A stretch of DNA of 64,000 bases from Novosphingobium sp. RL4 (GTDB lineage Bacteria > Pseudomonadota > Alphaproteobacteria > Sphingomonadales > Sphingomonadaceae). Position numbers and translations under genes: made by a program. The stretch covers positions 646,001 to 710,000 of the forward strand of contig NZ_CP141944.1 of assembly GCF_035658495.1 (NCBI RefSeq). Direction: 5' to 3'. Every line of letters starts with the position of its first letter. Position 1 is the first letter of the stretch. Under the pieces are notes generated by a model, which saw only the letters and a program-made list of their open reading frames with translations, was not told the origin of the DNA and did not search any database. Shown piece after piece: positions 34,963 through 43,215 of the stretch.

Positions 34963-35265
34963 ATGTCGCCGTCACTTTTGAAGCTTGCTCCCGCCGTCGT
35001 CGTCATGGTTGGCGCCATGGGTCTGGGCGGCTGCGCCAGCAAGGGCTTCGTGCGCGAACAGATCGCGACCGTGAACCAGCGCATCGACGGGCTCGACTCG
35101 CGTCTCCAGCAGACCGACGGCACCGCCAAGCAGGCTCTTGCCGAAGCGCAGGCTGCATCGGGCCAGGCCCAGAACAACGGCCAGCGCATCGACCAGCTCA
35201 ACGGCCGCGTCGATGGCGTCGAGCAGCAGATGGCCCAGGCCCAGCGCAAGCGCGCTCGCAACTGA
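34963..35265 (+). CDS. small Lpp-like lipoprotein (alanine-zipper type)
   Basis: A 100-residue lipoprotein: signal peptide with lipobox LGGC, lipidated Cys24, then about 70 residues of continuous heptad coiled coil rich in Ala, Gln and Asp (VNQRIDGLDSRLQQTD, QALAEAQAASGQAQ, GQRIDQLNGRVDGVEQQ). This is the design of Lpp/OprI murein lipoproteins. The C-terminus is basic (QRKRARN) and does not end in the Lys used by E. coli Lpp for peptidoglycan linkage. The CAGGAG ribosome site is good. An L,D-transpeptidase gene follows 117 bp downstream on the same strand. Confidence 0.82.
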   Translation: MSPSLLKLAPAVVVMVGAMGLGGCASKGFVREQIATVNQRIDGLDSRLQQTDGTAKQALAEAQAASGQAQNNGQRIDQLNGRVDGVEQQMAQAQRKRARN

Positions 35266-35285
35266 CGGACCGCTTCTGACGGCAC

Positions 35286-35306
35286 GTCCGGGGTTTCGCC
35301 CCGGAC
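35286..35306 (+). terminator. hairpin after the Lpp-like gene
   Basis: GTCCGGGG (35286-35293) and CCCCGGAC (35299-35306) with a TTTCG loop. There is no U-tract, so it may be partial termination or mRNA protection, as expected for an abundant small lipoprotein. Confidence 0.55.
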
Positions 35307-35382
35307 ACTTGCCGGTTACAGGCTGACTATAAGCGTCGGCGCCGCTCCTGGCGCCGACCGTTCTTCCCGAGTGCTCCGATCG

Positions 35383-36138
35383 ATGATGAAGGTGTTCCTG
35401 GCGCTGGTCGGTCTGGCCACGCTGGCCGTTGCCCCGGCCGCGCAGGCGGCGAATGCGCCCGCTTCCGCCACTACTGCCGCGAAGAAGGCCAAGGCGCCTG
35501 CCGGGAAGACCGGCACTTCTGCGAAGACCGCCGGGAAGAAGCGGGCGAAAAAGGCTGCCCCCGCACCGAAGCCGCCGATGGCGCGTTCCGAGGATACCGC
35601 GCGGGTCGCCGACTGGGTGGCCTCCTCCGGCGACAACCGTTCGCTGCCCTATGTCATCGTCGACAAGAAGTCCGCTGCGGTCTTCCTGTTCAATGCCAAG
35701 GGCGAACTGGTTTCCGAAGGGCCTGCGCTGGTGGGCATCGCCCTGGGCGACGACGCCACGCCCGGCGTCGGGGCGAAATCCCTTTCCGAGATCGGGCCTG
35801 CCGAGAAGACCACGCCTGCCGGGCGGTTCCTTGCCCGGTTCGGCTGGGCCGCGGGACGCCAGCGGGTGCTGTGGGTGGACTATGCGACCTCGGTGGCGCT
35901 TCACACCATTCCGCCCGCCAACAAGGAACACCGCCGCGACCGAATGCTGTCGCCCACGATCGAGGACAACCGGATCACTTTCGGGTGCATCAACGTCCCG
36001 GTCGCCTTCTACGGCAAGGTTCGCCCGCTGTTCGAGAAGAAGGGCGGATATGTCTATGTCCTGCCCGATACCAAGCCGATCGAGGAAGTGTTCCCGCGCC
36101 TGCGCGTCCAGGCATTCGTGAACGCCGGGGCTTCCTGA
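35383..36138 (+). CDS. L,D-transpeptidase (YkuD domain)
   Basis: A 251-residue exported enzyme. The signal peptide is about 1-22 (ends AAQA). A Lys/Ala/Pro-rich linker (about 23-66) may bind cell-wall polymers. The YkuD domain (about 88-230) has the catalytic pair His174 (ALHTIPPAN) and Cys202 (TFGCINVP). The residue before Gly-Cys is Phe instead of the more usual His. Such enzymes form 3-3 peptidoglycan cross-links or attach proteins to peptidoglycan. Starts at GTG 35371, ATG 35383 or ATG 35386 are all possible; the second is used. Confidence 0.9.
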   Translation: MMKVFLALVGLATLAVAPAAQAANAPASATTAAKKAKAPAGKTGTSAKTAGKKRAKKAAPAPKPPMARSEDTARVADWVASSGDNRSLPYVIVDKKSAAVFLFNAKGELVSEGPALVGIALGDDATPGVGAKSLSEIGPAEKTTPAGRFLARFGWAAGRQRVLWVDYATSVALHTIPPANKEHRRDRMLSPTIEDNRITFGCINVPVAFYGKVRPLFEKKGGYVYVLPDTKPIEEVFPRLRVQAFVNAGAS

Positions 36139-36311
36139 TCCTGCGCTTTCCGGGGCGGCCGGGGCTCCCGCGAGGCGCCATCGCGCATCGCGGCGCGAGC
36201 GTGGCTCCGCAGGATTGACCGGGGTCTGCCCCGATCGGGCGTGCCGCGTAAACCCGTCCGTCCTCGTGCAGCCTGTTTCCCTTTCGCCGCACTTCGGCTA
36301 TCCGCGCGCGG

Positions 36312-38060
36312 ATGAGCGATAACCAGACCCTTTACGCCGCCTTCGCAGGCCACCTCAACGCCGCGCTCGATGCGCTCGAAGCAGCCGGCACGCTGCCCGG
36401 CGGCCTGAAGCGAAGCGCGATCACGGTCGAGCCGCCGCGCGATACTTCGCACGGCGATCTTTCGACCAATGCGGCGATGGTGCTCTCCAAGCCCGCCGGC
36501 ATGAAGCCGCGCGACCTGGCCGAAGCGCTGGTGACGGAGCTGTCGAAGCTCGATTCGGTGACTTCGGCGGAGATCGCCGGACCCGGTTTCATCAACCTTC
36601 GCCTTTCCGACGCCACCTGGATCGCCGAACTGCGCGCGATCGGCGCGATGGGCGCGGACTATGGTCGCTCGGCCATGGGCGGCGGCGCCACCGTCAACGT
36701 GGAATACGTTTCGGCGAACCCCACGGGTCCGATGCACATGGGCCACTGCCGCGGCGCGGTCGTCGGCGATGCACTGGCGACTCTGCTGGAGTTCGCGGGC
36801 CACAAGGTCATCAAGGAATACTACGTCAACGATGCCGGCGCGCAGGTGCAGGTGCTCGCCCGCTCGGCGCATGTGCGTTATCGTGAAGCGCTGGGCCATG
36901 ACGTCGGCGCGATCCCCGAGGGGCTCTATCCGGGCGAATACCTGATCCCGGTCGGCCAGCAACTTGCCGCCGAATTCGGCGACACTTACGCCGAAGCGCC
37001 GGAATCGGAATGGCTTGTGCTGTTCCGCGAGAAGGCCGTTGCCGCCATGCTGGTGATGATCAAGCAGGACCTCGCGCTGCTGGGCATCCATCACGACCTG
37101 TTCTCCTCGGAAGCCGAGCTTCAGGCCTCGGGCAAGCCGGACGAGGCCGAGGCATGGCTGCGTTCGAAGGGCCTCGTCTACGACGGCGTGCTCGAAGCGC
37201 CCAAGGGCAAGACGCTTGAGGACTGGGAAGCGGTGGAACTGCCGCTGTTCAGGTCCACCCAGTTCGGCGACGATCAGGACCGCCCGATCAAGAAGTCGGA
37301 CGGCACCTGGACCTACTTCGGCGCCGACCTCGCCTACCACTTCCAGAAGGCCCAGAGCGCCGACGCGCTGGTGGACATCTGGGGTGCTGACCACGCAGGC
37401 ACCGTCAAGCGCATCAAGGCCGCCGTGGCTGCCATGACCGGCGCCGATGGAGAACCCACGCCGTTCGAGATCAAGCTGGTGCAGATGGTCCAGCTCCTGC
37501 GCGACGGCGAGCCGGTGAAGATGTCCAAGCGTTCGGGCAACTTCGTCACGCTGGCCGAAGTCGTCACCGAAGTGGGCAAGGACGTCGTGCGCTTCACCAT
37601 GCTGACCCGCAAGCCGGAAGCGCAGATGGACTTCGACTTCGCCAAGGTGGTCGAAGCCTCGAAGGACAACCCGGTGTTCTACGTGCAGTACGCCAATGCC
37701 CGCGTCCACTCGACCCTGCGCAAGGGTGAGGCCGAGGGCGGATTCAAGCCTTCGTCCGAGCACCTCGAACTGCTGGGCGCGGAAGAACTGGAGCTGGTCA
37801 AGCTGGCCGCGCAGTTCCCGCGCATCGTCGAAGCCGCCGCCGCCGCGCGCGAACCGCACCGCATCGCCTTCTTCCTCGGCGACGTGGCGGCCGCGTTCCA
37901 CGGCTACTGGAATCTCGGCAACGACCGCGTCGAAAAGCGCTTTGTTAACGCCGCCGACGGTAATCTTACCAGCGCCCGGCTTTTCCTGGCGGCGCAGATC
38001 GGGCAGCTTGTCCGCAATGGTCTCGCGCTGCTGGGCGTCGAGGCAGTGGAGGAAATGTAA
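36312..38060 (+). CDS. argS: arginyl-tRNA synthetase
   Basis: A 582-residue class I synthetase. The N-terminal tRNA D-loop domain (to about 115) ends at the HIGH-type motif, here HMGH in NPTGPMHMGHCRGAVVGDA. The KMSKR loop is present in PVKMSKRSGNFVTL. The C-terminal DALR anticodon domain starts at VFYVQYANARVHS. Standard length. A SPOR-domain gene follows after 3 bp. Confidence 0.97.
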   Translation: MSDNQTLYAAFAGHLNAALDALEAAGTLPGGLKRSAITVEPPRDTSHGDLSTNAAMVLSKPAGMKPRDLAEALVTELSKLDSVTSAEIAGPGFINLRLSDATWIAELRAIGAMGADYGRSAMGGGATVNVEYVSANPTGPMHMGHCRGAVVGDALATLLEFAGHKVIKEYYVNDAGAQVQVLARSAHVRYREALGHDVGAIPEGLYPGEYLIPVGQQLAAEFGDTYAEAPESEWLVLFREKAVAAMLVMIKQDLALLGIHHDLFSSEAELQASGKPDEAEAWLRSKGLVYDGVLEAPKGKTLEDWEAVELPLFRSTQFGDDQDRPIKKSDGTWTYFGADLAYHFQKAQSADALVDIWGADHAGTVKRIKAAVAAMTGADGEPTPFEIKLVQMVQLLRDGEPVKMSKRSGNFVTLAEVVTEVGKDVVRFTMLTRKPEAQMDFDFAKVVEASKDNPVFYVQYANARVHSTLRKGEAEGGFKPSSEHLELLGAEELELVKLAAQFPRIVEAAAAAREPHRIAFFLGDVAAAFHGYWNLGNDRVEKRFVNAADGNLTSARLFLAAQIGQLVRNGLALLGVEAVEEM

Positions 38061-38063
38061 GCC

Positions 38064-38891
38064 ATGGCGAACTGGGGCCAGAATCAGGAAGGCGGAGAGG
38101 ATCGCAGGGGCACGTTTCACGACGACCTGAACGCGAACCGCTCCGGCAGCATCTCGGGCTACGACGAGCCCGGCCAGATGGAACCCGGCCAGATGGAACC
38201 CGGTAAGCTGGAATTGGGCGACGAGGATGTCCGCCTGCCCTGGCTCGAAGGCGAGGATGAGGAATTCGAAGACCAGCAGGGTGGCGGCTCAGGCCAGACC
38301 CTGCTGCTCGTCGCGCTGGCGGTCGTTGCCATTCTCGTCATCGTCGGCGGTATCTGGTGGGCTACGCGCCAGAGTTCGGAGCAGCCGCTGGTCGCCAGCG
38401 GCGGCGTGATCGAAGCGCCCAAGACCCCTTACAAGACCCGGCCGGAAAATCCCGGCGGAGACGTCGTGGCCGGCACCGGGGATACGAGCTACGCCGTCGC
38501 CGAAGGCCAGAGCCGCATCCCGCAGATCGGCCAGGGCGATACGCCGGGTCCGGGCTTCGACGGTCAGCCCGCCCCGCAGCCTTCGCCCGCCGCGAAGCCC
38601 GCCGCCAAGCCTTCGCCGGCTGCCAGCGCCGCGGCGAAGCCGGAACCGGTCGTGAGCGGTGTCGGCGTGCAGGTCGGCGCCTATACCTCCAAGCCCACCG
38701 CCGAAGCCGGCTGGAATGCGCTCAAGGTGCAATATCCCGCGCTCTCCGGCGTCAGCCACCGGATCGTCGAAGGGCAGGCGGACATCGGCAAGGTCTACCG
38801 TCTTCAGGCCGTACCGGGTGATCTCGCGGCAGCGCGGGCGCTGTGCAGCGGCATGAAATCGGCCGGGCTGAGCTGCCAGGTGAAGCAGTAA
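38064..38891 (+). CDS. SPOR-domain membrane protein
   Basis: A 275-residue bitopic protein. The acidic cytosolic N-terminus has a short tandem repeat (EPGQMEPGQMEPGKLE, about 33-48). One membrane helix at about 78-98 is followed by a Pro/Ala-rich periplasmic linker and a C-terminal SPOR domain (about 195-275, VGVQVGAYTSKPTAEAGW). SPOR domains bind denuded glycan at the division site. Coupling to argS (3-bp gap) and nagZ downstream is a conserved alphaproteobacterial order. Confidence 0.92.
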   Translation: MANWGQNQEGGEDRRGTFHDDLNANRSGSISGYDEPGQMEPGQMEPGKLELGDEDVRLPWLEGEDEEFEDQQGGGSGQTLLLVALAVVAILVIVGGIWWATRQSSEQPLVASGGVIEAPKTPYKTRPENPGGDVVAGTGDTSYAVAEGQSRIPQIGQGDTPGPGFDGQPAPQPSPAAKPAAKPSPAASAAAKPEPVVSGVGVQVGAYTSKPTAEAGWNALKVQYPALSGVSHRIVEGQADIGKVYRLQAVPGDLAAARALCSGMKSAGLSCQVKQ

Positions 38892-39039
38892 GGCAGGGGA
38901 AAGCAGGGAGCTCCCGGCTTTCCGGGCTCCCCCGTCCCCCATGGCGGGGCGCCGGGGAGGGGGTTCTCCCTGTCCTGTCCACACTTCCCGAAGCCCGAAT
39001 TCTTGCGAAAATCGCAGAATCCTGTGACCAAGCGCGCTT

Positions 39040-40050
39040 ATGACACCCGCCATCTTTGGCCTTTCCGGGCTGACCCTCAGCGCCGACGAGCGCGCGTTCT
39101 TTCGCGATGCCGACCCCGCCGGCTACATCCTGTTCGGCCGCAACGTGCAGGACCGCGAGCAGCTTCGCGCGCTTACCGATGAACTGCGGACCATCCACGG
39201 GCGTGATCGGCTTTACATCACCATCGACCAGGAAGGCGGCCGCGTCGCGCGGATGAAGCCGCCGGTATGGTGCGCCTATCCGCCGGGCGAGGTGTTCGAC
39301 AGGCTTTACGACCTCGCCCCCGCCAGTGCGATCGAGGCGGCGCGGGACAATGCCGAAGCGCTGGGGCTCGACCTTGCGGAAGTGGGCGTCACCGCTGATT
39401 GCCATCCGCCGCTCGACGTGCGCCATCCCGGCGCGCACGACATCGTGGGAGACCGCTCCTTCGGCGCCGACCCGATGCGCGTTGCCGCGCTCGGTCGCGC
39501 CACGCTTCAGGGCCTTGCCCGCGCCGGGATCGTCGGCTGCGTCAAGCATATCCCCGGCCACGGCCGCGCCATGGCGGACAGTCACAAGGAACTGCCGACC
39601 GTCGAAGCCGGCGAAGAGGAACTGGAACGCGACATCGCGCCGTTCCGCACACTGAAGGACGCGGCGTTCGGAATGACCGCGCATGTGCGCTACACGGCCT
39701 GGGATGCGGAAAATCCGGCGACATTGTCTCCCGTGGTGATCCGGGAGATCATTCGCGGGCGCATCGGCTTCACCGGCCTGCTGATGAGCGACGACCTCGA
39801 CATGCAGGCGCTGTCCGGCAGCGTGCCCGAACTGGCCGAGCGCGCGATCGCCGCGGGCTGCGACCTGGCGCTCAACTGCTGGGCGAAGATGGACGACATG
39901 GTCGGCATCGCCAATCGCGTGCCGGCTATGCCGGTGCAGGCGGCAGAGCGGATGGAGCGTGCGCTGGCCTCGGTCGCCGGTGCGACGCCGACGGGCACTC
40001 ACGCCAAACTTCTCGCCCGGCGCGATGCCTTGCTGGCGCAGGCGGCCTGA
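39040..40050 (+). CDS. nagZ: beta-N-acetylhexosaminidase NagZ
   Basis: A 336-residue GH3 enzyme of peptidoglycan recycling that removes GlcNAc from anhydromuropeptides. Motifs: IDQEGGRVARMKPP, the KHIPGHGR loop carrying the catalytic His, and the nucleophile Asp in LLMSDDLDMQAL. There is no signal peptide, as expected for the cytoplasm. scpA starts 2 bp after the stop, so the genes form an operon. A GC-rich hairpin of about 10 bp with a bulge sits between the SPOR gene and nagZ (38906-38931). Confidence 0.95.
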   Translation: MTPAIFGLSGLTLSADERAFFRDADPAGYILFGRNVQDREQLRALTDELRTIHGRDRLYITIDQEGGRVARMKPPVWCAYPPGEVFDRLYDLAPASAIEAARDNAEALGLDLAEVGVTADCHPPLDVRHPGAHDIVGDRSFGADPMRVAALGRATLQGLARAGIVGCVKHIPGHGRAMADSHKELPTVEAGEEELERDIAPFRTLKDAAFGMTAHVRYTAWDAENPATLSPVVIREIIRGRIGFTGLLMSDDLDMQALSGSVPELAERAIAAGCDLALNCWAKMDDMVGIANRVPAMPVQAAERMERALASVAGATPTGTHAKLLARRDALLAQAA

Positions 40051-40052
40051 GC

Positions 40053-40865
40053 ATGGACGCGCCTTCGCAGCTTTCCCTTGACGTTTCCGCCGTCGATGCC
40101 GGTTGGGATGGAGAGGAACGGGCCGAAGCCCGCAAGGAAGCGCTCTATCTGGAGATCGACGGCTGGGAAGGGCCGCTCGACCTGCTGCTCGACCTTGCGC
40201 GGCGGCAGAAGGTGGACTTGCGCCGTATCTCGATCCTCGAACTGGTCGCGGCTTACCTCGATTATATCGAGCAGGCCGAAGCGCTGCGGCTGGAACTGGC
40301 GGCGGACTATCTGGTGATGGCGGCCTGGCTTGCCTACCTCAAGTCCGCGCTGCTGCTCCCCAAAGAGGAGCAGGCCGATCCGGGGCCGGAAGAACTGGCC
40401 TTGCGCCTGCAGCTGCGACTGCAACGCCTGGGTGCGATGCGCGAGGCGGCAGCACGCCTGATGGGGCGCGATCGCCTTGGCCGCGATGTCTTCGTGCGCG
40501 GCGCGCCGGAAGGTCTCAGGGTGGAGCGCAAGTCGGCCTGGCAGTGCTCTTGGTACGACCTCGTGCGCGCTTATGGCGATGTGAAGGTGCGCAGCCAGCC
40601 GGTGGTCCACATGGTTCGCGAACGCATGGTCATGACGCTGGACAGCGCGATTGCCCGCGTATCCTCGATGCTGGGCGTATCGCTGGAGTGGATGGACCTG
40701 CGCGATTTCCTTCCCCCTGCGAGCGAAAGCTGGGCCAACCCGCAACTGCGCCGCTCCGCACTGGCCTCCAGCTTCGTCGCCGCGCTCGAACTGGCGCGTA
40801 CCGGCAGGGCCGAGATCGCGCAGGAACGGACCTTCGGGCCGCTTCGCCTCAAGGCCTGCAAGTAA
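40053..40865 (+). CDS. scpA: segregation and condensation protein ScpA
   Basis: A 270-residue kleisin subunit of SMC-ScpAB. The N-terminal SMC-neck-binding part (YLEIDGWEGPLDLLLDLARRQKVDLRRIS) and the C-terminal winged helix (VVAALELARTGRAEIAQE-type SSFVAALELARTGRAEIAQE) are clear. It follows nagZ by 2 bp and is followed by scpB after 1 bp. A longer in-frame upstream extension lies inside nagZ and is rejected. Confidence 0.95.
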   Translation: MDAPSQLSLDVSAVDAGWDGEERAEARKEALYLEIDGWEGPLDLLLDLARRQKVDLRRISILELVAAYLDYIEQAEALRLELAADYLVMAAWLAYLKSALLLPKEEQADPGPEELALRLQLRLQRLGAMREAAARLMGRDRLGRDVFVRGAPEGLRVERKSAWQCSWYDLVRAYGDVKVRSQPVVHMVRERMVMTLDSAIARVSSMLGVSLEWMDLRDFLPPASESWANPQLRRSALASSFVAALELARTGRAEIAQERTFGPLRLKACK

Positions 40866-40866
40866 G

Positions 40867-41517
40867 ATGACACAATCCATGGATGACCTACTCCGCGCGG
40901 TGGAGGCGACGCTGTTCGCCGCCGAGCAGCCGCTGACGGTCGAGCAGATATCGAACCACCTCGGACAGGCGGAGGTCCGCTCCGCGCTCGTCCAGCTTCA
41001 GGCGCATTACCAGGGGCGCGGCGTGCTCCTGGTGGAACGCGGCAAGCGCTGGCATTTCGAGACCGCGCCCGATCTTGCCCATCTGCTGCGCCGCGAGAAG
41101 GAGGACGTGCGCCGCCTTTCCCGCGCCGCCACCGAGGTGCTGGCGATCGTCGCCTATCACGAGCCGGTCAGCCGCGCCGAGATCGAGGCGATTCGCGGCG
41201 TGCAGACGGCCAAGGGCACGCTCGACGTGCTGATGGAGGCGGGCTGGGTGCGCGTTGCCGGCCGCCGCGAGGTGCCGGGGCGTCCGGTGATCTACGCGAC
41301 GACGCCGGATTTCCTGGCACATTTCGGGCTCGGCTCCTTGCGGGAACTGCCGGGGCTGGAGGAACTGCGCGCGGCGGGCCTGCTCGATCCTGTGGATGAC
41401 GAGATGATCGAAACCGCGCTGCGCCCCGGCAAGGTGCCCGGCGAGGACGAGGAAGCGGCGGCCGATGCCGCAGAGGACGGCGACGACGCGGACCTCTCCC
41501 CGGAAGATGACCGCTGA
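40867..41517 (+). CDS. scpB: segregation and condensation protein ScpB
   Basis: A 216-residue partner of ScpA. Two winged-helix domains are visible (LLRAVEATLFAAEQPLTVEQ and RLSRAATEVLAIVAYHEPVSRAEIEAIRGVQ), then a very acidic disordered tail (about 190-216). The ATG at 40867 is one base after the scpA stop; the ATG at 40879 is an alternative. Confidence 0.95.
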   Translation: MTQSMDDLLRAVEATLFAAEQPLTVEQISNHLGQAEVRSALVQLQAHYQGRGVLLVERGKRWHFETAPDLAHLLRREKEDVRRLSRAATEVLAIVAYHEPVSRAEIEAIRGVQTAKGTLDVLMEAGWVRVAGRREVPGRPVIYATTPDFLAHFGLGSLRELPGLEELRAAGLLDPVDDEMIETALRPGKVPGEDEEAAADAAEDGDDADLSPEDDR

Positions 41518-41624
41518 GCGACTGCACTTGGTCAGATCAATGACGGACTGGCAAGTTCGCGCCAAAGTGCCTAGATGGACCCTATGCGATCGGAATCGGT
41601 CGCACGGTTTTTGGAGTTGAGGTT

Positions 41625-41867
41625 ATGGGTAGCTTCTCGATCTGGCACTGGATGATCGTCCTGGTGATCGTGCTCGTGCTGTTCGGACGCGGCCGCGTGT
41701 CGGAAATCATGGGTGACTTCGGCAAGGGCATCAAGAGCTTCAAGCAGGGCATGAACGAGGAAGAGGCGAGCAAGACGCCGTCCGCTTCGGCCCCGCAGAT
41801 CACGGCTCAGCAGCCCGACGCTCCGGTTGCTCCGGCGAACGCCGAGAACAAGACCGAGCAGTCGTAA
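41625..41867 (+). CDS. tatA: Sec-independent protein translocase TatA
   Basis: An 80-residue TatA/E: N-terminal membrane helix with the start [20 protein letters not shown], the FGRG hinge, an amphipathic helix ([12 protein letters not shown]) and an acidic/Ala-rich tail. It polymerises to pass folded twin-arginine substrates. tatB follows after 24 bp; 107 bp separate it from scpB, so it may have its own promoter. Confidence 0.95.
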   Translation: MGSFSIWHWMIVLVIVLVLFGRGRVSEIMGDFGKGIKSFKQGMNEEEASKTPSASAPQITAQQPDAPVAPANAENKTEQS

Positions 41868-41891
41868 GAACGCGCCGGACCCGCTCTCGCG

Positions 41892-42314
41892 ATGTTCGAC
41901 GTAGGTGCTTCAGAGCTGCTTCTGATCGTCATCGTGGCGGTCGTTGTCATCGGGCCGAAGGACATGCCCCTGGCAATGCGCACGGCTGGCCGCTGGATCG
42001 GCAAGATGCGCAAGATTTCCGGCCATTTCCGTGCAGGCATCGACGCCATGGTGCGCGAGGCCGAACTGGAGGACATGGAACGCAAGTGGCGTGAACAGAA
42101 CGAAGCCATCATGAAGGCGAATCCGGTCTTGCCGGATATCAACGACATGCAGGCTCCCACTGCTTCGCCTTCGATCCCGCAGCTTGCCGAAGACAAGCCG
42201 GTTGCGGATGGCCCGGTTACGGATGCGGGGGCCGACAAGGGCGGCCCCGCCAAGCCCGAAACCGTCTCTTCCAGCGGGAAGGCCGAATTCCACCTCCCGC
42301 CGCCGCCCCCCTGA
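41892..42314 (+). CDS. tatB: Sec-independent protein translocase TatB
   Basis: A 140-residue TatB. It starts with the family signature MFDVGASELLLIVIVAVVVIGPKDMP, here read in two parts (membrane helix to about 20, GP hinge), then a long amphipathic helix (AMRTAGRWIGKMRKISGHFR) and a Pro-rich tail ending in a proline run. It forms the substrate receptor with TatC, encoded 12 bp downstream. Confidence 0.95.
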   Translation: MFDVGASELLLIVIVAVVVIGPKDMPLAMRTAGRWIGKMRKISGHFRAGIDAMVREAELEDMERKWREQNEAIMKANPVLPDINDMQAPTASPSIPQLAEDKPVADGPVTDAGADKGGPAKPETVSSSGKAEFHLPPPPP

Positions 42315-42326
42315 TAGAAGCGCGCC

Positions 42327-43145
42327 ATGCAGCCATTCCGCATTTCCGATATCGACGATTCGCAGGCTCCGCTGCTCGATCACCTGATCGAACTGCGGGC
42401 CCGTCTGCTGCGGGCTTTCCTCGCCTTTGCGGTAGCGTTCGGCATCTGCTTCTACTTTTCCGGCGACATCTTCTCGTTCCTCGTCCGGCCGTTGACCGAA
42501 GCGTTCCCGCCGGGGCAGGGCAAGCTGATCTACACCAAGCTCTACGAAGCCTTCTTCGTCGAGGTGAAGATCGCGCTGTTCGCGGCCTTCTTCGTCAGTT
42601 TCCCGGTCATCGCCAACCAGATCTGGGCTTTCGTGGCGCCCGGCCTCTACGCCAAGGAAAAGAAGGCGTTCCTGCCGTTCCTGGTGGCAACGCCGATCCT
42701 CTTCACGATGGGCGCGGCGCTGGCCTACTACGTAGTCATGCCCACCGCGTTCCACTTCTTCCTCGGTTTCGAGGGGCAGAAGGGCGGCCTCAAGCTGGAA
42801 GCGCTGCCCGGTACCGGCGATTATCTCGCGCTCGTCATGCAGTTCATCCTCGCCTTCGGCATCAGTTTCCTGCTGCCGGTGCTGCTGATGCTGCTTAACC
42901 GCGCCGGGATCATCACCCGCGCGCAGTGTGTCAGTGCGCGTCGCTATGCCGTTGTCGCCATCTTCATCATCGCAGCCGTGGCGACCCCGCCGGACGTCGT
43001 TTCGCAGCTCCTGCTCGCGGTGCCGCTGCTGGCGCTCTACGAAGGCACGCTGCTGTTCATGTGGTTCACCGAAAAGCGCGATGCGCGCGAAAAGACCCCG
43101 GAAGAGGCAGAAGCCCCTGCCGAGAGCGGCACGCCGGTCGCCTGA
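42327..43145 (+). CDS. tatC: Sec-independent protein translocase TatC
   Basis: A 272-residue polytopic protein with six membrane helices. It has the cytosolic start PLLDHLIELRARLLRAF, the conserved FxFFxxxxF-like KIALFAAFFVSFPVIANQIWAFVAPGLY in segments, and GAALAYYVVMPTAFHFFLGF. It binds the twin-arginine signal. A charged, Glu/Ala-rich C-terminal tail follows. It is the last gene of tatABC. Confidence 0.96.
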   Translation: MQPFRISDIDDSQAPLLDHLIELRARLLRAFLAFAVAFGICFYFSGDIFSFLVRPLTEAFPPGQGKLIYTKLYEAFFVEVKIALFAAFFVSFPVIANQIWAFVAPGLYAKEKKAFLPFLVATPILFTMGAALAYYVVMPTAFHFFLGFEGQKGGLKLEALPGTGDYLALVMQFILAFGISFLLPVLLMLLNRAGIITRAQCVSARRYAVVAIFIIAAVATPPDVVSQLLLAVPLLALYEGTLLFMWFTEKRDAREKTPEEAEAPAESGTPVA

Positions 43146-43172
43146 ACCTCCGGCAATATCCTGAACGCCTGA

Positions 43173-43198
43173 GGCAAGGGGATCTGGCTCCCCTTGCC
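43173..43198. terminator. hairpin between convergent tatC and amidohydrolase genes
   Basis: GGCAAGGGGA (43173-43182) and TCCCCTTGCC (43189-43198) form a perfect 10-bp stem with a 6-base loop between two converging genes. There is no clear U-tract. Confidence 0.6.
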
Positions 43199-43215
43199 GG
43201 GCTACGCGGCGGGGT

